From contig CALCPB010000446.1 in NCBI GenBank assembly GCA_937897665.1, forward strand, positions 1 through 6,080: DNA of 6,080 bases. Direction: 5' to 3'. A program made the position numbers and the translations under genes. Shown here in pieces: positions 1 through 5,789 of the stretch. The stretch comes from an uncultured Halomicronema sp. (lineage in GTDB: Bacteria; Cyanobacteriota; Cyanobacteriia; Phormidesmidales; Phormidesmidaceae). The notes under the pieces are model-generated. The model worked only from the letters and a program-made list of their open reading frames with translations, made no database searches and was not told the origin of the DNA. Positions within the stretch are counted from its first letter, which is position 1. Each line of letters opens with the position of its first letter.

Positions 1-717
1 GGCGGCGGCTCGCCGCTGCGTGAGCCCCGAGGTGCTTTCACCGAGCAAAACGCGCTTGAGCAACTGGGCCTCGGTCTCGAGTTGCAGCGTATCCGGGATG
101 CCGCGAGCGTTCGTCTCCTGACCGGGAACATCAGGTTCGCCAAGCACAAGGAGAATTTTGAGGCCCGGATCTAACCCAACGTCAGCCAGGGGATCGACAT
201 CGCTGGTGGTGCGGCTAAAGCGAATATGTTCATTCAGCGACATGGCCTGCCGCCCAGTTTGAGGCTGCATAATTTCCCACGGCAGCCTGATCAAATCGGG
301 ATCGCGGATATCTAAACAGAGGGAAAGCGGATTGCCCTGTCCCATTGCGATGCCTAAGCTTTGATCGAGGCTCCGTTTGATGACGCCATCAAACAGCCAC
401 TGCCAGAGGCGCACCCCTAGCGTCTGCATCAAGCGCCCGGTGTAGCCTCGTTTCGTGCCGGGTTCAGCGGGCGTGGGGTCAGCGGCGACAAACTGGGGCA
501 CATAGGCAGACGGCACGTGAGGCACCTGCGGCAATCCTCGTAGGGAGAACAGATCGAGCCAGGTTGCCCAAATTTGCTCAAGCTCATCCGTCCAGGGGCG
601 ATCGTGATGCACATAGCCGCCAGGATACGGAGCGTCAACAACCCAAATGGCATAGTGGGGGGTGTCAGCCGTTGATAGCCGCTCGATAGCGATCCGCAGG
701 TGAGTTGGCTCTGACAT
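1..717 (-). CDS. CHAT-domain protein, N-terminal part (gene runs off the left edge)
   Basis: An open frame of 239 codons runs from ATG at 717-715 to base 1 with no stop, so the C-terminus is outside the window. The visible protein begins MSEPTHLRIAIERL and carries RLMQTLGVRLWQWLFDG (about 95-111), IAMGQGNPLSLCLDIRDP (about 123-140), LPWEIM (145-150) and FSRTTSDVDPL (167-177). Then comes a beta strand, KILLVLGEP (187-195), followed by an acidic helix, LQLETEAQLLKRVL (211-224). The LPWE motif followed by a LLV strand and an E-rich helix is the usual entry to a CHAT domain (caspase-like, clan CD) in cyanobacteria. The catalytic His and Cys would lie further on, so activity cannot be judged. No Shine-Dalgarno is visible before the ATG. 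An in-frame GTG six codons upstream (735-733) is a possible alternative start. The gene lies 100 bases downstream of the PP2C gene on the same strand, suggesting a joint signalling role. Family assignment is fairly sure; the substrate is unknown. Confidence 0.83.
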   Translation of the reverse strand, partial: MSEPTHLRIAIERLSTADTPHYAIWVVDAPYPGGYVHHDRPWTDELEQIWATWLDLFSLRGLPQVPHVPSAYVPQFVAADPTPAEPGTKRGYTGRLMQTLGVRLWQWLFDGVIKRSLDQSLGIAMGQGNPLSLCLDIRDPDLIRLPWEIMQPQTGRQAMSLNEHIRFSRTTSDVDPLADVGLDPGLKILLVLGEPDVPGQETNARGIPDTLQLETEAQLLKRVLLGESTSGLTQRRAAA

Positions 718-817
718 CGAAAAACACTGTGTCACAGGATAGTAAACGTGGACTGGCAGACTGGTTCTGGCAAAAATTCTAGCCAGACTCCGAGATGTGA
801 GTCTTTACCAAATCTCG
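718..817. other. 100-base gap between PP2C and CHAT genes with competing hairpins and a palindrome
   Basis: Two short inverted repeats overlap. TCTGGC (766-771) pairs with GCCAGA (782-787), and AGACTC (785-790) pairs with GAGTCT (799-804). They share 785-787, so only one can form fully. Neither is followed by a T run on the minus strand, so they are not ordinary terminators. A third palindrome, CTGTG-T-CACAG (727-737), lies ten bases before the CHAT ATG. Function is unknown; it may affect coupling of the two genes. Confidence 0.4.
726..736 (+). promoter_or_regulatory. Shared motif ACTGTGTCACA, copy upstream of the CHAT gene
   Basis: The motif has the near-palindromic core TGTG-T-CACA and recurs in reverse orientation upstream of the PP2C gene (3116-3126). 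It is extended here to a perfect CTGTG/CACAG inverted repeat. It could be an operator for a dimeric regulator. It does not match the NtcA (GTA-N8-TAC) or CRP-type (TGTGA-N6-TCACA) consensus. Confidence 0.3.
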
Positions 818-3052
818 TTAGTCAATACACAATCCCTGCTGAGCAACGGATGTGTCAAGCAGTTGCTCAGCAAAAACAGATAAGTCAGCCTGCAGCAGCC
901 AGCCCTGATCGCCCGCTTGCGCTAGGGGGAGCAAGCGATCGCGCGGTTCAGGAGGCAGCTCAGCAGACTCAGTGGCCGCAGGCGGCGGTACTGGCTCCGC
1001 TGTTTCTGAGGCGGTAGAACACACTTTAAGACGCACCCAAAGTCGACCATCGGGAGTCCTTTGTCGTCTGTTAACTTGCTCGATACTACCAATCGACAGC
1101 AAGCGCTCGGGTAAATCGACTGCGGCCGGGGGGGCACCTGTTGGGGGCGTCTGGGTGGTCAGGAGCGTCGCGGCCGCAGAGGGGTCAGGCAGCTGTTGAA
1201 TTTGCAAATAATCGCCTACGGCCAGCTCGGCTGCGGTATCAGCCTCATCGATTGTGGGAGGCACCGCTGAAGGGGAAAGGGTTTCCCCTGACTCGGCCGG
1301 GGGCTCAATGGGGGCGATCGCGCCGTCGCGGCGACTTAGCCACTGCCAACCGAGGGCGCTGCCGAGACCCACCAGCACTACTTTCACGTCTCCGGTGAGC
1401 CAGCGGAGCCCAGAGCGAGGTGGCCGGTGGCTGGGCAGCGGTGGTAAGGCGGTGGCCGGAGCTACCAGACTGGGCTCCGGGGCGACCACCTGGAGGGGCG
1501 GCGGCGCTAGCAACGGTTGCTCCGCAAGATCAACTGGCACCGCTGTCGGGCGATCTGCGGGCTCGACTTTGAGGCGCAGAAGGCCCACCGTGACATTGTC
1601 ATGGCCGTTATGGGTGTTTGCTAGACCGATTAACCGTTGTGTGGCGCTACCCACATCAACCTCACCGTTCAATACGGGCACGAGTTCTGACGACCACAGG
1701 TGATCAATCAGGTCATTGTCACTAAGCCCATCCGAGCACAGCAGCAGCACACTATCTGCCGCCAGCGGATACAGCTTAACGGTGGGATGTAGATGGCTGG
1801 CGTTAGCCATTCCCAATGCCTGCACTAGGGCTCCTGCTCCCGGCTGTTGCAGGGCATCTTGATAGAGTCCTAGCCCCAACCGCATCTCACGGGCCGCCAC
1901 GTCGTCATCCAGGGTGATTTGCCGACAGCTATGCGATCGCACGCGATAGGCGCGGCTATCGCCCAGGTGGGCGACGTAGAGGCGACCACTGTACACCAGC
2001 CCCACCACGATGGTCGTGCCCATGCGGTCCCGATCCTGGCGCTGCTCGGCATCATTGCGGACGGTAATTGCTTGGTTAGCAGCGATGATGGCTTCTTTTA
2101 ACGCCGCTACCACCTGGCGATGGGCCACCGCCGGCCCGTTGAGCAACGGGTTGAGTCGCTGGCTGACCTCAGCGATCGCCAAATGCGAGGCCACATCGCC
2201 CCCTTGGTGTCCCCCGACGCCATCACAGACAACGACCAGAGCCGGCGGGGCTGACCGGCGGCCACCCATCGCTACCTGGCGCACGGCCCCGCTCTCGGGA
2301 TAGCAGGCATCTTCGTTTCGCTGGCGAGTTGGCCCCTGGTCAGAGGCCGTCGCTAGCTGGACAGTGACGGTTTGCTGGCTAGAAATTGCAGCGATCGCTT
2401 GCACCAGCGAATAGACCAAGCCGGCGGCACTGCCCTCATCCGCTATCAAATGATTGGTTAAGCGCGTGAGATAGTCACGAATGGCTGGAGCGGCGGCGGC
2501 AATCCACTGCTGCCACTGCTGCCCTAAGTCCACTAAGGTGATGGCAGTGGCTTGTGCTTCCAGGCAGAGCAGGCGGAGGTCTTCGCCCTCGACTCGCAGG
2601 TGCTGCCAGTCCAGCAAAGTATGAGCTAACTGCTGATTCACGCAGGGCTGCCACAGCTTCGCGATCTGCCGCAGCCAGGCCAATTGATGCAGAGCGGTGG
2701 CTCCCGGCCAACTCTTAGCCAGCGTTGGCAATAGTTGGGGGGTGCGCGCTGCTTCCTGTAGCGGAATTTCTTCGAGCAGCAATAGGGCGCTCTGGCCGTC
2801 GGGGTGCAAAACCTGAGTAAACGGTCGAGGAATATTGACCGAAAAAGGCGAGAGGGCAAGATAAGGCACCGCTAGGGGCGGCACACTGGCTAAGGGCGGT
2901 GGCGGCAATTGGGGCTGCTGGTCTTGCACTAACGGAAAGTCAATCACCTGATAGCGTCCCGCCAACACTGTGCCAGCGGGCACAGACGCCAATGAGGCTG
3001 GCCCCTGGGCCCACAAAAATCGGCGCACTGGCGGCAGTTGCGGACTAGGCAT
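818..3052 (-). CDS. PP2C-family Ser/Thr protein phosphatase with kinase-like N-terminus and membrane-anchored SH3-like C-terminus
   Basis: This 744-residue protein is a metal-dependent (PPM/PP2C) phosphatase, expected to remove phosphate from Ser/Thr of cytoplasmic proteins. The PP2C domain spans about 229-496 and has the full motif set: RNED (245-248), DGVGG (277-281), MGTT (344-347), GDSRAYR (364-370), SDGLSD (440-445) and GHDN (483-486). The metal-binding Asp residues D248, D277, D441 and D485 are therefore present. The N-terminal 225 residues start like a Ser/Thr kinase (AGTVLAGRYQV, 26-36) but lack a glycine loop, HRD and DFG, so they look like a dead kinase fold. A Pro-rich linker (500-546) leads to a weak membrane segment (about 556-572). 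The C-terminus (about 609-724, with LWVRLKVCS and GWLLQADL) resembles an SH3-like domain of cyanobacterial PP2C proteins. ATG is the first start after an in-frame TAA six codons upstream; no clear ribosome-binding site is seen. It lies between ndhM and the CHAT gene. The phosphatase call is very sure; the outer domains are inferred from sequence pattern. Confidence 0.96.
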   Translation of the reverse strand: MPSPQLPPVRRFLWAQGPASLASVPAGTVLAGRYQVIDFPLVQDQQPQLPPPPLASVPPLAVPYLALSPFSVNIPRPFTQVLHPDGQSALLLLEEIPLQEAARTPQLLPTLAKSWPGATALHQLAWLRQIAKLWQPCVNQQLAHTLLDWQHLRVEGEDLRLLCLEAQATAITLVDLGQQWQQWIAAAAPAIRDYLTRLTNHLIADEGSAAGLVYSLVQAIAAISSQQTVTVQLATASDQGPTRQRNEDACYPESGAVRQVAMGGRRSAPPALVVVCDGVGGHQGGDVASHLAIAEVSQRLNPLLNGPAVAHRQVVAALKEAIIAANQAITVRNDAEQRQDRDRMGTTIVVGLVYSGRLYVAHLGDSRAYRVRSHSCRQITLDDDVAAREMRLGLGLYQDALQQPGAGALVQALGMANASHLHPTVKLYPLAADSVLLLCSDGLSDNDLIDHLWSSELVPVLNGEVDVGSATQRLIGLANTHNGHDNVTVGLLRLKVEPADRPTAVPVDLAEQPLLAPPPLQVVAPEPSLVAPATALPPLPSHRPPRSGLRWLTGDVKVVLVGLGSALGWQWLSRRDGAIAPIEPPAESGETLSPSAVPPTIDEADTAAELAVGDYLQIQQLPDPSAAATLLTTQTPPTGAPPAAVDLPERLLSIGSIEQVNRRQRTPDGRLWVRLKVCSTASETAEPVPPPAATESAELPPEPRDRLLPLAQAGDQGWLLQADLSVFAEQLLDTSVAQQGLCID

Positions 3053-3115
3053 ACTTAGCGATCGTACTTATCATCAGCAACTCAGCGACGGCAGCACCGG
3101 TCAAAGCTAAGCAAT

Positions 3116-3126
3116 TGTGACACAGT
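3116..3126 (-). promoter_or_regulatory. Shared motif ACTGTGTCACA, copy upstream of the PP2C gene
   Basis: This is the same 11 bases as at 726-736 but on the opposite strand, 64 bases upstream of the PP2C ATG in the ndhM-PP2C gap. The core TGTG-A-CACA is palindromic, so orientation may not matter to a dimeric protein. Confidence 0.3.
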
Positions 3127-3149
3127 TCCTGCCTGATGGCCTGATTGGC

Positions 3150-3497
3150 TCAAGCCTCAGTCTGCGTGTCGGCCACCACCTGGGGTAGGCCCATGCTGTA
3201 GTTCAGTACGCGACTATTGAGGATGTAGCAGATATCGCCCGCTTGTAGATGCTGTTTGATGAAGTGTTCGAGGTCGGAGCCAATGCGGCGCAAATTATAG
3301 TCAGTTAGATCGGCGCCGGAAGAAGCTGCAACGAGCCGCTCAAATTCCTCGTTGACCTGTTTGAGGGCTTCGTCACTCCAGGTGAATTCGTTATCAGGGT
3401 CAATGTCAAGGGTTAACACTGACTCACTGGGAACCAGCTCATCATTGACGACTTCGGCGGCATAAATCAAAACGTGGCGAGTGGTCGATTTCAGCAT
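3150..3497 (-). CDS. ndhM: NAD(P)H-quinone oxidoreductase subunit M (NdhM)
   Basis: A 115-residue protein, the usual length for cyanobacterial NdhM, a small hydrophilic subunit of the photosynthetic NDH-1 complex. NDH-1 takes electrons from ferredoxin to plastoquinone in respiration, cyclic electron flow and CO2 uptake. NdhM has no cofactor and sits in the peripheral arm on the cytoplasmic face of the thylakoid. Recognisable family blocks are MLKSTTRHVLIYAAEV (1-16), LTLDIDPDNEFTW (29-41), SSGADLTDYNLRRIGSDLE (59-77) and SRVLNYSMGLPQV (95-107). No membrane segment is present, as expected. The open frame continues upstream to an ATG at 3671, but the added residues do not resemble NdhM. The start at 3497 instead gives the expected N-terminus, preceded by a modest AAGGG four bases or so before ATG. 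It diverges from cofH, and the PP2C gene follows 97 bases downstream on the same strand. The identification is confident. Confidence 0.96.
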   Translation of the reverse strand: MLKSTTRHVLIYAAEVVNDELVPSESVLTLDIDPDNEFTWSDEALKQVNEEFERLVAASSGADLTDYNLRRIGSDLEHFIKQHLQAGDICYILNSRVLNYSMGLPQVVADTQTEA

Positions 3498-3537
3498 TGC
3501 CCTTGTACTCAGTGGATAGTCCGCAAAAACTACTGCC

Positions 3538-3543
3538 ATTGTA
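3538..3543 (-). promoter_or_regulatory. Possible -10 box of the ndhM promoter
   Basis: On the minus strand the hexamer reads TACAAT, five of six matches to TATAAT, and would give a leader of roughly 35 bases before the ndhM ATG. There is no good -35 box at the normal distance. Instead a perfect 10-base palindrome occupies that area. This is inferred from position and match only. Confidence 0.28.
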
Positions 3544-3552
3544 AGGGGAGAG

Positions 3553-3562
3553 CGGTCGACCG
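3553..3562. repeat. 10-base perfect palindrome CGGTCGACCG upstream of ndhM
   Basis: The sequence equals its own reverse complement. It lies about 56-65 bases upstream of the ndhM start, just upstream of the candidate -10 box, where a -35 element or operator would sit. It could bind a dimeric regulator, but no known cyanobacterial regulator site was recognised and chance is possible in GC-rich DNA. Confidence 0.35.
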
Positions 3563-3753
3563 TTGGATAGAGATTCGCTGGCCAAACCATAACGGGGACT
3601 GGTTTGGCTTGCGGCGATCGCCAGCGATTGACGTCGTGACTGTGGCGCAAATCGAACCGCCAGTGCCTCATGAAGTCCTAACTGACTAAGTTTTGCCAGT
3701 CGGGGAACCTCCTGCTCCACAATAGACCTACTGAATCCCCATTTGAATTGGCT

Positions 3754-4965
3754 ATGACTCATTCCCTCGATCGCATTCTTGAGCGGGCTCTCGCCGGAGC
3801 CGATCTAACCCCAACCGAGGGGGTACAGCTCCTTCTGCAGCGTGACCCAGTGGCGATCGCGGCGATTCAGAGGGCGGCCGATCAGCGACGCCAACAGCAG
3901 GTGGGTGATACCGTCACCTATGTCATCAACCGCAACCTTAACTTCACCAACATTTGTGAACAGCACTGTAGTTTTTGTGCCTTTCGCCGTGATGCGGATA
4001 CCGACGGAGCCTTTTGGCTTGATTGGGAAACGATGCGCGCAAAAGCGGCGGCGGCAGTTGCCTTAGGGGCGACAGAAATTTGTATGCAGGGCGGCTTGAA
4101 TCCTGCCGCGAAAGTGGCGGGCAGTAGCCTGAAGTATTATCAGCAGCTACTCAGCAATCTCAAAACCGAGTTCCCTCAGCTCCATCTCCATGCTTTTTCG
4201 CCCCAAGAGGTGCAGTTCATCGCGCGGGAAGATCGGCTGAGTTACGCCGATGTGATTATCGCCTTGCAAGCAGCGGGGGTCGGGTCATTGCCCGGTACCG
4301 CTGCGGAAGTCTTGGATGATCAGGTGCGGCGGGTGCTGTGTCCAGAAAAAATCAACACGGCGACCTGGCTAGAAATTGTCGGATTAGCTCACCAGTTGGG
4401 GGTGCCGACCACTAGCACATTGCTGTGCGGCCATATCGAAACGCCAGAGCAGCAAATCACGCATCTAGAACACCTACGGCAACTGCAGCAGCGGGCGATC
4501 GCTCAGCAGTTGCCCGCCCGCATTACCGAATTTGTGTTGCTGCCCTTTGTGGGCCAAGACGCCCCGCCCTCTCTGCGTCGCCGTGTTGGTCGAGACCAGC
4601 CGGATCTGGCAGCTGCGTTGCAACTGACAGCGGTGGCTCGACTTTATCTGGGCAATTGGATTCCTAATCATCAGCCCAGCTGGGTCAAATTGGGCCTCAA
4701 CGGTGCGACTACGGCGCTGCGCTGGGGCTGCAACGATCTTGGCGTCACGCTGATGGAAGAACACATCACCACTATGGCTGGCGCCCAGGGCGGCACGGCT
4801 ATGACAGTCAGCGAGCTGACGGGGGCGATCGCGGCGATCAACCGGCCCGCCCAACAGCGTGATACCGTTTATCGGTCGCTTTCCCCGGTTGAGTCGCCAT
4901 CGAGTTCAGCGGCTGACGCGTCGTCAGAGACGGTGTCTGTTGGGCGGCCCCCATCAATCGGATAA
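3754..4965 (+). CDS. cofH: 7,8-didemethyl-8-hydroxy-5-deazariboflavin synthase subunit 2 (CofH), radical SAM
   Basis: A 403-residue radical SAM enzyme that couples L-tyrosine to 5-amino-6-ribitylaminouracil. CofG then closes the product to the deazaflavin F0 (8-HDF), the antenna pigment of many cyanobacterial photolyases. The [4Fe-4S]/SAM motif CEQHCSFC (CX3CX2C) uses C68, C72 and C75 within [20 protein letters not shown]. Other family marks are [10 protein letters not shown] (108-117), [10 protein letters not shown] (178-187), [14 protein letters not shown] (221-234), [10 protein letters not shown] (258-267) and [20 protein letters not shown] (305-324). The latter block together with RRRVGRDQP is typical of cyanobacterial CofH. 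I chose ATG 3754; an in-frame TTG at 3748 would add two residues, and neither has a visible Shine-Dalgarno. The conserved part ends near QQRDTVYR (367-374). The last 30 or so residues are a Ser-rich tail lying antisense to the next gene's end. No cofG is in the window. Confidence 0.96.
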   Translation: MTHSLDRILERALAGADLTPTEGVQLLLQRDPVAIAAIQRAADQRRQQQVGDTVTYVINRNLNFTNICEQHCSFCAFRRDADTDGAFWLDWETMRAKAAAAVALGATEICMQGGLNPAAKVAGSSLKYYQQLLSNLKTEFPQLHLHAFSPQEVQFIAREDRLSYADVIIALQAAGVGSLPGTAAEVLDDQVRRVLCPEKINTATWLEIVGLAHQLGVPTTSTLLCGHIETPEQQITHLEHLRQLQQRAIAQQLPARITEFVLLPFVGQDAPPSLRRRVGRDQPDLAAALQLTAVARLYLGNWIPNHQPSWVKLGLNGATTALRWGCNDLGVTLMEEHITTMAGAQGGTAMTVSELTGAIAAINRPAQQRDTVYRSLSPVESPSSSAADASSETVSVGRPPSIG

Positions 4966-5585
4966 AGCGCTCCCGCACGGCAGTCTCGCAGCCACAACTT
5001 GACTGCCTGCCCCACAAACCCTTCGCTACTTTCTTGGGGCGGGCTAGGGGGGCGATCGGTGGTCGCTGGAGCTACCCGCGAAAAAATTAGCACCAGCCGC
5101 CAGCCGTTTTCGACAGGGGTGAGAAACAACCAGTGGTATTGCTCTAGATTGACGACCGTCGTAGCCGTGTACTGCCGCTCTAGGGTGGTGAAGAAAACTT
5201 GCTGCACCGTTTCGGCAGAGGTGAGCGGGGAATCGCTGAAGCTTTGAGGCGAAATCTCCAGCGGTTCTAATTCGGCACGCCCAGCCAAGAGCATGGTGCC
5301 ATAGCCGTTCAGGTCGGCGTCGCTGGGCAAACTCCGAGCCGCTACCCGGTTCGTATAGCTGGGCAAATCCCGCAGCAGACCCGTCACCAGCGTCTCCATA
5401 TCCTCCGGGCAGGCCATGGGGGGCCGCAGAAAGGGGGCAGTGTCCTCGACCCCTTCGGCGTCAGTCACGGGTTCCAGCACAGGTTCTGGGGGAGCGGCGA
5501 TCGCGATTAGCGGCACTGTCATCACCGCCCCCAGCAGCCCTCCTATCGCCAGCCCAATTGTGCTTGTGAGCTTGTGGCTAATCAC
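4869..5585 (-). CDS. Conserved cyanobacterial exported protein of unknown function
   Basis: A 238-residue protein with an N-terminal hydrophobic stretch (about 9-30, ending AIAIAA pattern PLIAIAA) after a short basic start. It therefore looks secreted, with possible cleavage after AIA (about residue 30), or else anchored by that segment. The body (59-207) has the pattern of a cyanobacterial family with no known function, as I remember it. Its blocks are [19 protein letters not shown] (59-77), [14 protein letters not shown] (127-140), [20 protein letters not shown] (150-169) and [15 protein letters not shown] (191-205). Only two cysteines occur, C59 and C202, one at each end of the conserved part, so an extracytoplasmic disulfide is plausible. 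The final 32 residues are acidic and low in complexity, and are encoded opposite the cofH tail. The start is GTG (5585-5583) with a strong AGGAGG at 5602-5597, 11 bases away. No catalytic motif was seen. Confidence 0.85.
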   Translation of the reverse strand: MISHKLTSTIGLAIGGLLGAVMTVPLIAIAAPPEPVLEPVTDAEGVEDTAPFLRPPMACPEDMETLVTGLLRDLPSYTNRVAARSLPSDADLNGYGTMLLAGRAELEPLEISPQSFSDSPLTSAETVQQVFFTTLERQYTATTVVNLEQYHWLFLTPVENGWRLVLIFSRVAPATTDRPPSPPQESSEGFVGQAVKLWLRDCRAGALYPIDGGRPTDTVSDDASAAELDGDSTGESDR

Positions 5586-5596
5586 CTGTATTAATG

Positions 5597-5602
5597 CCTC
5601 CT
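5597..5602 (-). promoter_or_regulatory. Strong Shine-Dalgarno AGGAGG deciding the GTG start
   Basis: The minus-strand AGGAGG lies 11 bases upstream of GTG at 5585. That is slightly long but is the only well-placed start, followed at once by an export signal. It supports GTG initiation for the unknown exported protein. Confidence 0.7.
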
Positions 5603-5695
5603 AGCGCGCAACTCAACCGCTAACTGCGACCCTAACCTATCGCGATGGCAGCAATTCGCAACGAAAGATTGCAATTTCTCGCGCTCGAAATCTCA

Positions 5696-5713
5696 TATCC
5701 TTAGTATCCTTAT
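5696..5713. repeat. Tandem 9-base repeat TATCCTTAG / TATCCTTAT
   Basis: Two head-to-tail copies differ only in the last base. They lie just upstream of the possible -10 box of the plus-strand gene, where an activator could bind. A regulatory role is inferred only from position. Confidence 0.5.
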
Positions 5714-5723
5714 CGGAAAATCC

Positions 5724-5732
5724 TGTTATAGG
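5724..5732 (+). promoter_or_regulatory. Possible extended -10 element TGTTATAGG
   Basis: TG, one base, then TATAGG (four of six matches to TATAAT) resembles an extended -10 box about 58 bases before the start of the right-hand exported-protein gene. The base run at the -35 distance (GTATCC) is a poor match, so the call rests on the extended form. Confidence 0.25.
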
Positions 5733-5774
5733 ACGTTGGCACGATAGCCAGATGATCTGCATTCGATCACTGGT

Positions 5775-5780
5775 GAGGAG
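5775..5780 (+). promoter_or_regulatory. Ribosome-binding site GAGGAG for the partial exported protein
   Basis: GAGGAG ends nine bases before ATG 5790. A second purine run (GGGGGAA, 5784-5790) lies five bases before the in-frame ATG 5796, so the two starts compete. The start at 5790 fits GAGGAG best. Confidence 0.55.
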
Positions 5781-5789
5781 TATGGGGGA

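Larger units (their letters stand above)
3498..3753. other. Divergent intergenic region between ndhM and cofH
   Basis: These 256 bases separate two divergently read genes and must hold both promoters unless the promoters lie inside genes. They contain the candidate ndhM -10 box (3538-3543), the palindrome at 3553-3562 and a HIP1 octamer at 3614-3621. A strong Shine-Dalgarno-like AGGAGG on the minus strand (3708-3713) has no start codon at a workable distance. Open frames crossing the region show no family resemblance, so I see no gene here. Confidence 0.6.
5586..5789. other. Divergent intergenic region between two exported-protein genes
   Basis: These 204 bases are visibly more AT-rich in their middle than the surrounding genes and must supply promoters for both directions. 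They contain a 9-base tandem repeat (5696-5713), a plus-strand extended -10 candidate TGTTATAGG (5724-5732), and ribosome-binding sites at both ends (5597-5602 minus, 5775-5780 plus). No gene or RNA was recognised. Confidence 0.6.

Noticed and set aside
429..653. Minus-strand 74-codon open frame
   Set aside because: It lies in another frame of the CHAT gene and has no family resemblance, while the longer frame (1-717) carries recognisable CHAT-protein motifs.
1254..1703. Plus-strand 149-codon frame inside the PP2C gene
   Set aside because: It is antisense to the Pro-rich linker and GC-rich region of the phosphatase. It is Arg/Ser/Gly-rich with no domain pattern, as expected for a shadow frame.
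3640..3672. tRNA-like T-arm on the minus strand (GGTTCGATT with flanking GGCG/GCGCC)
   Set aside because: The base after the T-loop is T instead of the required C, and no D-arm or anticodon arm can be built upstream.
3708..3713. Strong AGGAGG on the minus strand
   Set aside because: No ATG, GTG or TTG follows at a workable distance, so it is likely a chance occurrence.
3442..3762. Minus-strand 106-codon frame across the ndhM-cofH gap
   Set aside because: It overlaps the start of ndhM in another frame and the cofH start, has a low-complexity basic composition, and has no well-placed ribosome-binding site.
4474..4854. Minus-strand 126-codon frame inside cofH
   Set aside because: It is antisense to the most conserved part of CofH and has no recognisable motif.
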